Positions 10,566 to 21,239 of a stretch of 64,000 nucleotides of DNA are shown in pieces. The notes beneath the pieces are model-generated. The model worked only from the letters and a program-made list of their open reading frames with translations, was not told the origin of the DNA and ran no database searches. This stretch comes from Spodoptera frugiperda (lineage: Eukaryota; Arthropoda; Insecta; Lepidoptera; Noctuidae), in NCBI RefSeq assembly GCF_023101765.2, contig NC_064236.1, forward strand, positions 20,892,571-20,956,570. Reading direction: 5' to 3'. The translations under genes and the position numbers were made by a program. Within the stretch, counting starts at the first letter, position 1. Every line of letters starts with the position of its first letter.

Positions 10566-12388
10566 ATGTGTAAGGCTAAGACTAATTTAAAGAAGTCTCC
10601 TAAAGAGAGATTAACCCGCGCATATTTAGAGACACGTCTTGAGAATTTAGAACTATTGTGGAAAACGTTCACCAACACACACACTGAAATTTTAAGCAAA
10701 GTTAAAAAGGTTGAATTGGCTAACTCGAATTATATTAAAGATTGTATTTATGATGAAGTTGATGAATTTTATGTAGAATTTAAAAGTGAGTTAAAGTATT
10801 TATTGGATAAAGGTCATTCAACTACGCTAAACGTCGATTCTAAGTCTATTTATCAGGAACAAAAGAGTAGAGTCAAGTTGCCAGAAATTAAAATTCCTTA
10901 ATTTTCGGGGAAATATTCGGAATGGCAAACCTTTAGAGATTTGTTTGTCGGATTAGTACATGAAAATACATCTCTTGAGGATGCACAGCGATTTTTTTAT
11001 TTCAAGTCTCATTTATGTGGGGAGGCTGAGCAACTATTAAGAAATATAACGGTAACATCGGATAACTATAAAATTGCATGGTCTAAATTAGATAAGATGT
11101 ATAATAATAAAAAGTTCCTCGCAAACAATATTATGAAAAGATTGCTTAGTCAAAAGACGTTGTCCTGTGAATCGTCAAACGAAATAAAGAGGCTTATTAC
11201 AACTACCTCTGAATGTTTGGAATCGTTAAGTAATTTAGGAGTGCAGGTTTCTTCCTGGGATCTGATTATAATACATAATATTATTAGCGGTAAATTAGAC
11301 AAAGAGACTAGGAAACACTGGGAACTCAAAGTAGCTTCAGATTCAAGTAATGAGTTACCAACATTTATACAGTTTTCAGATTTTTTAACTAGTCGCTTTA
11401 GAGGTTTGGAAAACTTAGACAAATCAGAAAACAGGGAAAGACCTGCACATCAAAGGGGAACTCAATCATTCCATGTTTTGAAAGACAAAAAGTCAGTATC
11501 ATGTGATTTTTGCTCAGCCGACCACAAGATTACGTCCTGTCCAAAATTTTGTAAGGAGACAACCGAAGTTAGGCGTAGTTTTGCTATTGAACATAATTTG
11601 TGTTTTGTATGCCTTTATAACAACCACTCTGCCAGACACTGTAAAAACACTCTCCGATGCCAATTGTGCAAACGTCGCCACCACACTTTACTACACCCGA
11701 CAGGTGTTTCAGGGTCGGGAGTTGGTGAGGGTAATGGGGCGGCTCACGCGGAAACTTCATCAGTTGTTGCAACGTTGGTGAAGGAAAATAGTAAAATTAA
11801 TAATAGGGACATAGCCGCGCAAGCGGAGGGGTCAAGTAAGCCACTAATCGCATGTTTCTCATCGAGAACTGGTCGTAAAACGGTTTTATTGACTACAGCG
11901 TTAGTCAAAACGAAGTCGAGAGATGGGAGCTATCAATTAGTAAGGGCTTTACTTGACCAAGGATCGCAAGGGACGTTTGTTACGGAGTCCACGGTCCAAT
12001 TTTTGGGATTACGTAAAACGCCATCCAAGCAGACGGTGATAGGCGTAGGCGGCGAAAAAAGTGCAACGGCTAAGTCAACCGTTATACTTCAACTGAGATC
12101 TAGAATAGATCCGACGGTCCAAATAAATGTGAAAGCGTTCGTACTGAAATCAGTCACGGCGCTTCTCCCAGCTACGAAAGTATCTCGGGTAGACTGGTTA
12201 GATTTGGGCGATGATGACTTAGCTGATCCGGAATACGACAGGCCTAATAAAATAGATGTTTTATTAGGCGCTGAAGTTTACAGCCAAGTAAATCAGGAGG
12301 GCATTAAACGGAATCTTGGTGGCACCCTTTTAGCGCAAGATACTAAGTTAGGTTGGATACTGTCAGGAACGTGTGTAATGGAACATTA
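10566..12388 (+). pseudogene. BEL/Pao gag and protease
   Basis: A single frame from the ATG at 10566 to the stop at 12387, broken by one TAA at 10899-10901 in KIP-stop-FSGKYSEW, where the family has Gln. The gag core follows (KSHLCGEAEQLL, then TTSECLESLSNLG). Zinc knuckles typical of Pao gags are CDFCSADHKITSC, CFVCLYNNHSARHC and CQLCKRRHHTLLH. The protease has the catalytic triplet in RALLDQGSQGTFV, and IDVLLGAEVY and LGWILSG near the end. Pol should continue beyond LGWILSG, but the sequence jumps to another element at about 12389. Apart from the TAA the frame is clean over 1.8 kb, so the insertion is not ancient. Confidence 0.85.
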
Positions 12389-12389
12389 A

Positions 12390-13239
12390 AGCTTTCATTT
12401 GTGTTTTTGTGTGTCTGGCTACCAGAGCCGTCCACCTCGAACTTGTATCGGACCTCACGAAGGAGGCTTTCTTGGCTGCCATGAACCGCTTTATTGCTCG
12501 AAGGGGGAAGCCACGTAACATCTTTTCCGATAACGGTACAACGTTTGTCGGGGCTTTCAATGAGTTGGCTAACTTGCTATCACAGGACCTGAACTTAAGC
12601 GTCATTGATCCGGGTATTAACTTCTCCTTTATCCCTGCGTACACTCCTCACTTCGGCGGATTATGGGAGTCCGCAGTTAAATCTACGAAGCACCACCTCA
12701 GAAGAGTTCTAGGTTTAACAAATCTTACTTTTGAAGAGATGCAGATAGCAACATGTCTAATTCAAGTGGAGGTTATCTTGAACTCCAGGCCTTTAACTCC
12801 GCTTTCCAACGATCCTTCCGACCTTACACCTTTAACTCCGGCACATTTCCTTATTGGACGCTCACTCGTTTTGTTGCCTCATCCACAGATCGAGAGTACG
12901 AACATCACCAATCTGCAACGGTTTCGACGGGTTGAATACTTGAAACAACATTTTTGGCATCGTTTCTCTCAGGAATACATTCTGTGGCTGCAGGAGAAGA
13001 CAAAATCGCACCGATCGTCAGGAGAGCTGAAAGAAGGGACACTCGTTGTCATTAAAGATAAAAGCTTACCGCCTTTACTCTGGCTTTTAGGGCGCATCAC
13101 ACGGGTGCTTCCTGGCAGAGATGGCGTAGCCAGAGTCGCCGACATCCACACGCGAAGGGGTGTCATTCGGCGAGCCTTTAACACCATCTGCCCTCTACCT
13201 GTCTCTGTTGAAGACTCTTCAACGGGGGGAGGATGTTGA
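12390..13239 (+). pseudogene. BEL/Pao 2 integrase, catalytic core to C-terminus
   Basis: A fragment of a second, clearly different BEL. It begins inside the integrase core (KAFICVFVCLATRAVHLE), after the first catalytic Asp. It retains the second Asp in FSDNGTTFVG and the Glu in GGLWESAVKSTK, then LNSRPLTPLSNDPSDLTPLTPAHFL, WHRFSQEYILWLQ and the small C-terminal domain VVIKDKSLPPLLWLLGRI. The frame is open to its natural stop at 13237-13239, which overlaps a purine-rich tract and the start of its 3' LTR. Everything 5' of the core is absent, and the left junction lies directly against the BEL 1 protease region. Confidence 0.85.
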
Positions 13240-13495
13240 CGCACACACTCAACTACGTGCGGCGTGCGGGAGGACGCCACCGGCGACGACGCGCGCGGCG
13301 AGGGCCGCCCGCCCCGCGCTTCGAGAGTACGCTGTGAGCCGCGACAACGACCCCGCGCTCGCACTTACAATCTTATATACTTTTCGTATTCTTATATCGT
13401 TCCGTATTGTAACAGTTCTTTCTTATTTTACATTATAACATATTATACAGTCCACCTTTATTATTTATTCCACCTGCTGAGCTATCGTCGCAACA
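13234..13495 (+). repeat. BEL/Pao 2 3' LTR
   Basis: 262 bp beginning TGTTGACGC, right after the purine tract GGGGGGAGGA, and ending GTCGCAACA. TGTTG and CAACA are inverted terminal repeats. It is GC-rich in its first 130 bases and AT-rich later, with a TATA-like stretch. Only one copy is present, so it is a 3' end rather than a solo LTR. Confidence 0.75.
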
Positions 13496-13496
13496 G

Positions 13497-14441
13497 TATA
13501 AAGAGATGTCAAGAAGAAGAGTTTTCTGAAGATTTAAAGAATTTAAGAAATAATAAGCCCTTAGCGAACAAGAAAGTTAATTTAAAACAATTAAATGTAT
13601 TCCTCGATTCCAATGGGATAATAAGAGTTGGAGGCAGATTGGAGATGTCTCAGCTGGCTTACGATCGCGTGCATCCCATTCTTATTCCAAAGGAGTCGTT
13701 TTTAACAAGCCTTTTAGTAGCTGATGCGCATAGTAAAACAATGCATGGTGGTCCGCAGCTGATGGTGACATACTTGCGTTCAAAATATTGGATAATCGGA
13801 ATTAAGTTGCTCGCAAAGAAGTATGTTAGGAATTGCGCCCGATGCATTCGTTATGCGTCCACCCCTAAGTCGCAGCTGATGGGTCAGTTGCCAACCGCAC
13901 GGGTTACACCGAATAAACCATTTTTAAATAGCGGTGTAGATTATGCAGGTCCCATAACTATTTGAGTGTCAAAGGGTCGCGGTAATAAGGCTTACAAGGG
14001 CTACATCGCGTTGTTTATTTGCATGGCCACTAGAGCGATGCATCTAGAAGCGGTAAGCGAAATGAGCACGAAGGGTTTCTTGGCTGCGTTCAAGCGGTTT
14101 GTTGCTAGGAGGGGTCGATGTGCGCAACTGTTTAGCGACAACGGAACCAATTTTGTAGGGGCAGCACGAGAGTTACTTCATTTGTTTAATGAAGAAAGGT
14201 CAGGAATCAATCCCGAATTAGCAGAGGAGTTAGCTAATAATAGCACGGAGTGGCATTTTATTCCCCCTCAGTCCCCCAATTTTGGAGGTCTTTGGGAAGC
14301 AGGGATAAAATCCACAAAATATCATCTTAAAAGGGTAATTGGTAACTCTACGCTGACCTTTGAGGAGATGGCAACAGTATTGTCTTAAATTGAGGCATGC
14401 CACAATTCGAGACCCTTGTCATATGTGGAGGATCATATGTT
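13497..14441 (+). pseudogene. BEL/Pao 1 integrase
   Basis: This resumes BEL 1 after the foreign LTR. It starts KRCQEEEFSEDLKNL, then DSNGIIRVGGRLEMS. The HHCC zinc domain is HSKTMHGGPQLMVTYLRSKYW followed by CARC. The catalytic core has VDYAGPITI (first Asp), FSDNGTNFVG (second) and FGGLWEAGIKS (Glu). Two in-frame stops break it: TGA at 13963-13965 where Arg is expected, and TAA at 14386-14388 before IEACHNSRPL where Gln is expected. Recognisable sequence ends near 14441 and the C-terminal domain is missing. Confidence 0.85.
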
Positions 14442-14496
14442 ATAATTCCAGACCCCGCGCACATGTTGAAATTAGTTAGAAATACTCTTGGTCAAA

Positions 14497-15466
14497 AAAA
14501 GAATTATTAGATGCAGAGGGTCGAAACATTTCGTGGCAGTATATTGAAAAATTAAATGAATTGCAAGAAAGAGAAGGTGTTCATTTAGCTAACCGTCTCA
14601 AAAATCAGCATGTTAACTTTACAAAGCAGGTTATGAAAGTAAAATTAGCCGCGCAAACTTTCAGCAATTCTGTTGCCATTGCTATAAAGTTTTGTGATGA
14701 AACCATGAAATTGCCAGAGTTTTCAGGGTCAGATGCCACAGTCGAATTTATAATCAAAATTAATAACTTATTTGATATCCTTAATAGTCGGACTTTAAAT
14801 GCATACGGGTTTAAAAAACCAATTTGTGAAAGAAATGCAAAGGACATTATAGAATACCTAACAGAAATTGAAACTTATATTAAAGAAATAAAACTAATGG
14901 GAAAATCTATACTCGAAACTAACAGGAAAGTTGGATTTTTTGGCTTGCTTATATGCATAAAGAGTCTAAAGAAAATGTATAACGATCTTATTGTGACAAA
15001 CAAATTAAAATTTCTCCCGTTTTACAAACTAAGTCAAGATCACTTGGAATGTTTCTTTAGTTCTATAAGAGCGAAAGGTGGTTTTAATAATAATCCAACT
15101 GCCTTCCAGTTCCAAAGCGCGTATAGAAGATTAATAGTACATGGTGAAATCAAAAGCATTGAATCTGGAAATTGTATTCCACTCGAGGAAATTAAAATTC
15201 TAACACACACCGATGTTAGGTACGAGAAAAAAATTGATAAATATGCTAACCGAAGGATTGTGGAAACCGAAGATCCAAACCTTCATCAACAGGATGATGA
15301 TGATCATGATTATTTACCTGATCCATGTAGATTGACCATGTTCACTCAAGAGATCATTCCATACATTGGTGGATGTGTAGTAAAAAAAATTAAAAAATCA
15401 ATAAGACGCGAAGATTGCTATACATATATGGTATTATTTTACATTAATAAAATAATGTTTAATTAA
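14497..15466 (+). pseudogene. P-element-like (THAP9-type) transposase, C-terminal half
   Basis: Open from about 14497 to 15466 without stops. Conserved P-family features are the helical stretch HLANRLKNQHVNFTKQVMKV, the LSQDHLECFFSSIRAKGG block, and the FNNNPTAFQFQSAYRRLIV motif that characterises the C-terminal P-transposase domain. The THAP zinc finger, GTP-binding and first catalytic parts are missing, because the fragment starts abruptly next to BEL 1 sequence. The tail is acidic (HQQDDDDHDY). P-type elements excise and insert with 8-bp duplications in insects, but no ends can be identified here. Confidence 0.8.
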
Positions 15467-15552
15467 TATCTTTGGTTGAACATTCATATTTAAACAATTA
15501 CACACCAATTCAAACAAATCCAGGCATAACTAACTGTTTTGTCATTTTAGGT

Positions 15553-17073
15553 TTTAGTTGCATTATATTTCTATGCGACTGGGTCTTACCAACGTCCCAT
15601 TGGAGATATTGGCTCACACTCGCTCCCAGCCAACAGTTTCAGTTGTGATTAAAGAAATTACAACTTTATTGAATTTGCCTCAAATAAGGGCAAAATATAT
15701 TAAGTGGCCACAATCATCAGCAGAACGCCGTGCTAATGTTGTAAAGTAACTTTAAAAAAACATCATATTTTATCATGTACTCCTCTACTACCACCAGGCA
15801 TATTCATAGCATGTTTACAATATAGTGACCATATAGGCCTTAACTAAAACTGCCTAAGTGTGGCAAAAAACTGCAAGAAAAAGAATAAGAGTAGGGAGGC
15901 TTTTGCCCAGCAGTGGGACATTACAGACTTTTAATGATAATAATTTGTTTTAACAATTTGTAATCTTTATTTAATATCACATAACCTCTCAAGCAACTGA
16001 AACAAGACACAATGAAAAATCAATACTTTTGGGGGGATGTCTGTGACTCATGTCTTTAAATGTATTAACCAGATTCTTATTTAAGATAAACTTTGTTTTT
16101 CAGATTCTATAATAAATTTGGCATGCCCGGTGTGTTGGGCTGTATTGATTGCACCCATGTTGCAATTATTCGCTAGCAGGAACATAAAGAGAGATATTAC
16201 TGCAGAAAACAATACCATTCTCTTAATGTACAATTGGTAAAAAACTCATAAATAATTATTAGGATTTATTTGAATAAAAAGTAACAAAAATTAAAGTTAT
16301 ATTTATAATAAAACAAGAAACTTAATAACTATAATTAAATCACTCTAATAATCTGAAACAAAATATTTTAGATTAGCAATGCTGACATGGAGATAATCAG
16401 TGTGGATGCAAGTCATGGAGGTGCATCGCATGACTCATTTATATGGGAGAGCCATCCACTTAAACCATATATGGAAGTCATTAATAGAAATGAGTCTTTA
16501 TGGTTACTGGGTATGTAAAAATAATAAATATAAATGAATGTAATTATGAACAGTACACAAATTGGATTTTCATTGATATTAATTTATTTTTAGGTGATTC
16601 TGGTTACGCCCTGAGGAGGAGGTACATGATGACTCCAATTGTCAACACCTCTCCAGGCTCTCCAGAAGCCTCTTACACTTACCTCCACACAAAAACAAGA
16701 ATTATAGTTGAAAGAACTATAGGGTTGCTAAAAGCAAGATTCCGGTGTCTATTAGTACACCGGGTCTTACATTATTCACCCTTAGTAGCAGCCTCAATAG
16801 TCAACGCTTGCAGTGTTGCACAATATTTGTGTAAGAGGCAATGTAGAGGAAATACCTCAATTGTCAGAGGAGGAGTTAGAGTATGAAGCATCCATGCAGC
16901 AGTCACAGCCTCACCATGCACAGGGTGCAACAGGCAGCGCCAGTGAGTTGAGAGATGGCTTAGCTGCTAGGAGCACCCTCGTCGCTCTGCCTCCCGTACT
17001 TCTAGACAGTAATTTTTATATAGATTTATTAATGATAAATAAATACAATGTAAATACAGTGAAACTTGGTTAA
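15553..17073 (+). pseudogene. Second PIF/Harbinger transposase (HARBI1-like), four exons, decayed
   Basis: Exon A starts after ATTTTAG at 15550 with VALYFYATGSYQRPIGDI, shifts frame near 15600, and continues QPTVSVVIKEITTLLNLP to about 15747. Exon B (16104 to about 16239) has FYNKFGMPGVLGCIDCTHVA (first Asp) and a TAG stop at 16174. Exon C (about 16373-16509) has IISVDASHGGASHDSFIW. Exon D from about 16594 has GDSGYALRRRY (second Asp) and RIIVERTIGLLKARFRC (catalytic Glu). A one-base loss near 16815 breaks SIVNACSV-LHNICVRGN, and the tail reads on to 17073. It differs enough from the copy at 1390-2593 to be a separate family. The intron at 15748-16103 contains a LINE-tail repeat (GCCCAGCAGTGGGACATTAC). 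Confidence 0.85.
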
Positions 17074-17993
17074 GTGGGACCTGGATAAGTGAGAAACCTC
17101 CACAATGTTATGTTATGTCCTCCATTAATGTGTAGTAGTAATAAGAAAATATATACATATAAGTATACATACACGTGTAATGCTAACCTATATAACCCAA
17201 TGTGTTATTATAATAAAGTCAGTCTTGTATCAACAGCCGATCGTTTTACTCATCTCCTGGCGACCCTGCCTGTGAGGTCCGCGCGACGAATATGACACTC
17301 TCCATGTGTGGTGTAGAATATTTCTAAGAACAATTAATGAACTGACTCAAGCTATGGCGTTCTATCTTGAGCTGCGTGACTGTGCATTCGTGTTCGTGAT
17401 TTACGAAAAGTTAAGAAAGAGTAACATCCGTGAAGATGGGCAATTCTCAGACTTAAGAGGAGACTATGATCGTGCAGACCGCATTGGGAAGTAACAAGGC
17501 AGGAGCTGAACAATTGCAATATCACCTCAGCCTCAGTAACATTTTGCTATGCATCATCGTGCTTGTATGACTGCTGGGAACTCTGTACTGTGTATACCGG
17601 GACGTACAGGCGCTGTCATGTAAAGTGGATTACCACGGAGATCAATAGGAATACCTTGCGAAGATCGTTCTTCCGGCAGCCACAACTCCCTACAGCTACT
17701 AATGTGAAAGAGGCGAGCCAACACAGGGCGTATTATAAAGTGTAAACGATTAATCAGTGTTTTACGTGCGTATGAAATGCGTTAAAAGTGCGCGTCTATA
17801 ATCGTATAATTATAATAAAAAGTAATAATCAAAAGACTTTTTTTTTCTACGTTATTGGACTTTATATTTTATGTCATGTATTCAGTTTACTATGCGTAAT
17901 CGTCATTTAATCTAATAATAATTATTATTATACATGCATATTTTATACTACGTAAGTAGTTTCGTCGGTATGTACTACGTTTGGAGGTAAGTT
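17058..17993 (+). other. Non-coding leader before the gypsy gag; possible fragments of TIR and primer site
   Basis: 17060-17100 (CAGTGAAACTTGGTTAAGTG and following) resembles terminal repeats of pogo/Tigger-type transposons. TGGCGACCCTGCC at about 17263 resembles a gypsy-type primer-binding site, with a possible LTR ending in CAACA just before it. No matching second LTR is present. Short open frames at 17306-17745 show no motif. Confidence 0.3.
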
Positions 17994-19030
17994 ATGAATA
18001 TTTCTTTAGAACAGATATATGAGACATTGAAACAAGTTAGAACATATCTAATTAAAATTGGACCAAGTAGACGTGAAAGTAGAATTTTAGAAATTAAGTT
18101 GAAAGAGGCAAATGATATTTTTTGTGAATATTCTAAATGGTTATTAGACTTTGAAAATAAAGTAAAGGAAGGTACGATTAAATCTGACGATTTTCCATTG
18201 TATGAAAACTGTCGTAAAAACTTTGATTTGTTATATCAGGAAATTAAAATATTGTGTCAGCCTGTGATAAAACCTCAAAATTCGAGCAATATGGATAGTT
18301 TCGAGTTAAAAACAGCTTTACATTTATTACCTGTAATTTCAGATGATGAGACAAGCGTAAAACAATTGATAGACAATATTCAGTATTATAATTCTTTGTT
18401 AACCAAACCGGAATGCAAAAAGAATTTAATTAAATTCATATTGAAAAGTAGACTGTCTCAGTCTGCTAAATTACGCCTTAAGGATGATTATACAAGTGTT
18501 GAGGCATTGATTAGAGACATGCAAATGGAGTTATTGCCAAAAAAAGGTGCCGCTGCAATTCAAAACAAATTGCAAAAAACACGCCAAAATGAAATGCCAA
18601 TTGTTGACTATGGGAAATTAATAACAGAGTTATTTGTCGATCTCACGATATCGCAAGCCGACAGAAACACTGAATGTTATAATATCTTGAAATCTATTAA
18701 TGAAAAACAAGCGATTAAACAGTTTTCCGACGGTTTACGAAATCGCCGAATCGGTACAATAATTTCCGCTCGAAATTACAGTTCCCTGAAAGATGCTATA
18801 CAAGCTGCTCAAGATGAGGAAACTTCATCTTCGGCCGCAGGAGAGGTGATGGGTATGTTGAATTATTCGTACGTGGCAATGGACGTAATCGGCAAACGTT
18901 TGCTCAACGAGGACACTACTATGGAAACTCGCAGCGATCGAGTCGAGGACACTACTATGGAAACTCACAGCGATCGAGTTCATGGAGCCAGTCGAACTCG
19001 CGTAGCCAAGGACACCGAGGACATATTCAA
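17994..19030 (+). pseudogene. Gypsy (errantivirus-like) gag
   Basis: A clean frame of over 340 codons starting MNISLEQIYETLKQVRTYL. The central capsid-like region has LKTALHLLPVISDDETSVKQ, LKSRLSQSAKLRLKDDYTS and IKQFSDGLRNRRIGTIISARN, a layout I associate with gag of insect gypsy/TED-type elements. No zinc knuckle is present, as in that group. After about residue 285 the sequence carries a 36-bp duplication and then merges with copia sequence near 19050, so protease, polymerase and any envelope gene are missing. It is an orphan gag fragment with a well-preserved frame. Confidence 0.7.
18909..18980 (+). repeat. Tandem 36-bp duplication in the gag frame
   Basis: Two adjacent 36-base units (18909-18944, 18945-18980) encode EDTTMETRSDRV and EDTTMETHSDRV. 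They differ by one base and keep the frame, so the duplication is recent. Confidence 0.85.
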
Positions 19031-19052
19031 TGACAACCAGGGTGCACGGAAG

Positions 19053-19253
19053 CTGTGTCCAAGCCCAATCTTTCATAAGCGTACAAAGCATATTGATATT
19101 GATTGATGGATTGAAAGTTCTATATTTGCCAACAGCTGATATGCCAGCAGACATTTTAACTAAACGTTTATGTTCAGCAAAACATTATTTTTCTGTTACT
19201 TCTTGGCATAGTAGTTTGGTTAGAATAGTTTTGTTTAAAATTGTTCAATGAAT
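19053..19253 (+). pseudogene. Copia RNase H C-terminal remnant
   Basis: FHKRTKHIDID at about 19066 and LPTADMPADILTKRL at about 19128 are the closing motifs of Ty1/copia RNase H. They are separated by a deletion and out of frame with each other. The end leads into a purine tract (AAGTGGGGG) and the LTR at 19271, in the correct order for the 3' end of a copia element. Confidence 0.75.
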
Positions 19254-19270
19254 ATTGCGATAAGTGGGGG

Positions 19271-19435
19271 TGTTATTTTGTATCGATAATATCACTCATT
19301 ACTCATTATAAACTTGTAGCGCCATCTACCAGATAATATGTAATAGTAATAGTGCATCTGTGCAATAAAGTTAGTTCGCAGTGTCACTCAAGTTTTTCAT
19401 TAATAATAAGTTGAAATGGACTGCTCGTACTAACA
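19271..19435 (+). repeat. Copia LTR (3')
   Basis: 165 bp from TGTTATTTTG to CGTACTAACA. TGTTA and TAACA are inverted ends. It follows the polypurine tract TAAGTGGGGG directly. It contains AATAAAGTTAG, a likely polyadenylation region. Confidence 0.65.
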
Positions 19436-19439
19436 GGTT

Positions 19440-20090
19440 ATTGGAAGCCTACTTTACGATGTTCAAGGAACCAGACCTGGCATATATTGTCAGTGTTCTG
19501 AGCAGATAGGTGCAATAAAGAACCGAGCTCTGAGCACTGGCGTGCAATGAAAAGAGTCATGAGGTACCTGGAAGGGACTAAACACTACAAACTTACATAC
19601 ACCAAGAATGGTAACAGAAAAATCACGGGCTACTGTGACGCATACTGGGTGAGTGATGTTTGAGATCAGAAATCGCGACCAGTTATATTTTTCTCTTTCA
19701 GGGAGGCGCTATATCGTGGTGTTCCCGCAAACAGCAGGCCTTGTCCACAGCCGAGGCGGAGTACATGGCCATGGGAAGCGCGGCGCAAAAAGCTCTCTAG
19801 CTACGGCGGCTGCAGGCTGAAGTTTGGCGCGGCTCCGACACCCTGCTCATTTATACTGCGACAACCAGAGCGCCATCAAGTTATCCGCTAATGATTTTTA
19901 CTTACCTCGCTCATATAGATATTAAATACCGCTTTATTAAAGATTATATAATAAATAATAACTTAAAGTTTTATTATATTAAGGGTTGTGAAAATGTATC
20001 AGATATTTTAACCAAGGGAACTACTGTAGAAAACATATGTATTGTGTCACTAATATGGGTTTGGGTTCCGGAGAGGACGTAAGAAATATT
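19440..20090 (+). pseudogene. Copia pol fragment (reverse transcriptase end and RNase H)
   Basis: Plus-strand copia sequence with several frame breaks. Motifs in order: DLAYIVSVLSR, WRAMKRVMRYLEGTKHY, GYCDAYW (RNase H Asp), GGAISWCSRKQQALSTAEAEYMAM (catalytic Glu), YCDNQSAIKLS (Asp) and NVSDILTKGTTVENI at the end. Its C-terminus differs from the remnant at 19053-19253 (SDILTKG against ADILTKR), so it is a second copia element. It lies 3' of an LTR rather than 5', so this is a juxtaposition of two broken copies. Confidence 0.8.
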
Positions 20091-20129
20091 GGTAGAATTG
20101 GAACACAACCGGAGTAATTCCAATAATTG

Positions 20130-20690
20130 GCGTTTTATTTCTAAAACCTCCTAGAAACTCGTATGGTTCGCAATGTCAGGTATTGTTGAAGAATGTACCA
20201 GCTGTGAGAGACCATAGGCCAGAGCGAATTCGTGAGCACACCTTCCTGCGTAGTCAGTGGACTGAGAACTAAGTCATTCGGTATGATGGGCGTTAAACTC
20301 TCCTAAAATCACCAACTCCGCAGAAGGGCATTGCTCAATAACTCTATCAGTCGACAATTGGAGGTGCTGGAATATAGGCACGCGTATATTATACGAGTGT
20401 GGCCACCGTAGTCTACGCGCAACCATAATATCGACAGGTCCCTGTCTTCGAAATAGCGAAGACGTGGACAACAGACATCCCCCGAATATACAGGCATACA
20501 CCAACACTTCTCACAAAAATGTGTTCGAGTTTGTAGTCGGGATAATTCAGGTACGATGTATTGGCCGGACGGGATATCGAGATTTCCGTGAGAAAGAGTA
20601 GGGTCCACTTCGCAGTCTCCAGGTGTTGGTGGACTGCGTTAAGGTATGCATAAAGTCCCCTAATGTTGCAAAAGTCCACTTGAGTGGATA
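20130..20690 (-). pseudogene. LINE endonuclease domain fragment (jockey/R1-like)
   Basis: Read on the minus strand from about 20690: FCNIRGLYAYLNAVHQHLET, LLFLTEISI, then SVGVCLYIRG, LRVDYGGHTRI and GEFNAHHTE near 20275, continuing through STDYAG to about 20150. These are the N-terminal motifs of a LINE apurinic endonuclease. Three frames are used, so at least two indels are present. The reverse transcriptase part is absent. Confidence 0.75.
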
Positions 20691-20699
20691 GAACATTTC

Positions 20700-21230
20700 C
20701 TCCTTTTTATTTGTGGATAGGGAAGTTTGAAAAGATTTAGGGAGGATTTATTGTATTGGTAGCTTAGAAGAAACATTTGCAATGCTAATCTGCCACAGGT
20801 TAGCACAGGAGCGCGATTTATCGACTCAGCGTACGAGAGGGTCCCCAGTGCTCACTACTGAAATGCCAGGTCCACTCTGGCACGCTCACTACAATAGGGT
20901 ATTTTCGCGTGTTTGCAGTTCAGCCTCCCAGGGCGGAGATGATATGATCCCTGGGAACTCAACAGACCCGCGGGCGACCAGCGGTGAACCGTTTCACTGG
21001 GTCTCAGTGACCGCTACGTACTACGTACAGTCCACGCCTGGACTAGCCTGCTACCGTATCATTTGCATCACCCGACATCAACACAACAAGTCCTCTGCAG
21101 CTTTGCACAACACTGCCGAAAGAGTGTTATTTTTTAGCTACAGTCTTATGTAAGGCGGAGGTCCTTCCCCAGTCGAGCTGCTCCAATTTCGAGAGGGATA
21201 TACCTATGAGCAATTATTATGAGTTTGCCC
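20700..21230. other. Region upstream of the LINE fragment, no gene recognised
   Basis: Moderately GC-rich. A 123-codon plus-strand frame at 20782-21153 has no recognisable motif. On the minus strand this is where ORF1 or the leader of the 20130-20690 LINE would lie. Confidence 0.3.
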
Positions 21231-21239
21231 AGAAAGCTT

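Larger units (their letters stand above)
9666..14441 (+). mobile_element. BEL/Pao retrotransposon 1, rearranged and without 3' end
   Basis: It inserted in LINE RNase H. Contents in order: LTR/leader (9666-10523), gag with zinc knuckles and protease (10566-12388), then an intrusion of a second BEL (12390-13495), then the His-Cys and catalytic integrase domains (13497-14441). Reverse transcriptase and element RNase H are absent, so sequence was lost at the junction with BEL 2. The integrase C-terminus and 3' LTR are also missing, because P-element-like sequence starts near 14497. Confidence 0.75.

Noticed and set aside
13160..13438. Frames running across the BEL 2 LTR
   Set aside because: They join the integrase end, LTR and following sequence in the wrong frame; shadows of GC-rich LTR sequence.
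17994..19106. A functional gag-copia fusion gene
   Set aside because: The copia part is out of frame beyond the junction and contains only the last motifs of RNase H.
20782..21153. 123-codon plus-strand frame as a gene
   Set aside because: No motif; it sits opposite the expected 5' part of a minus-strand LINE.
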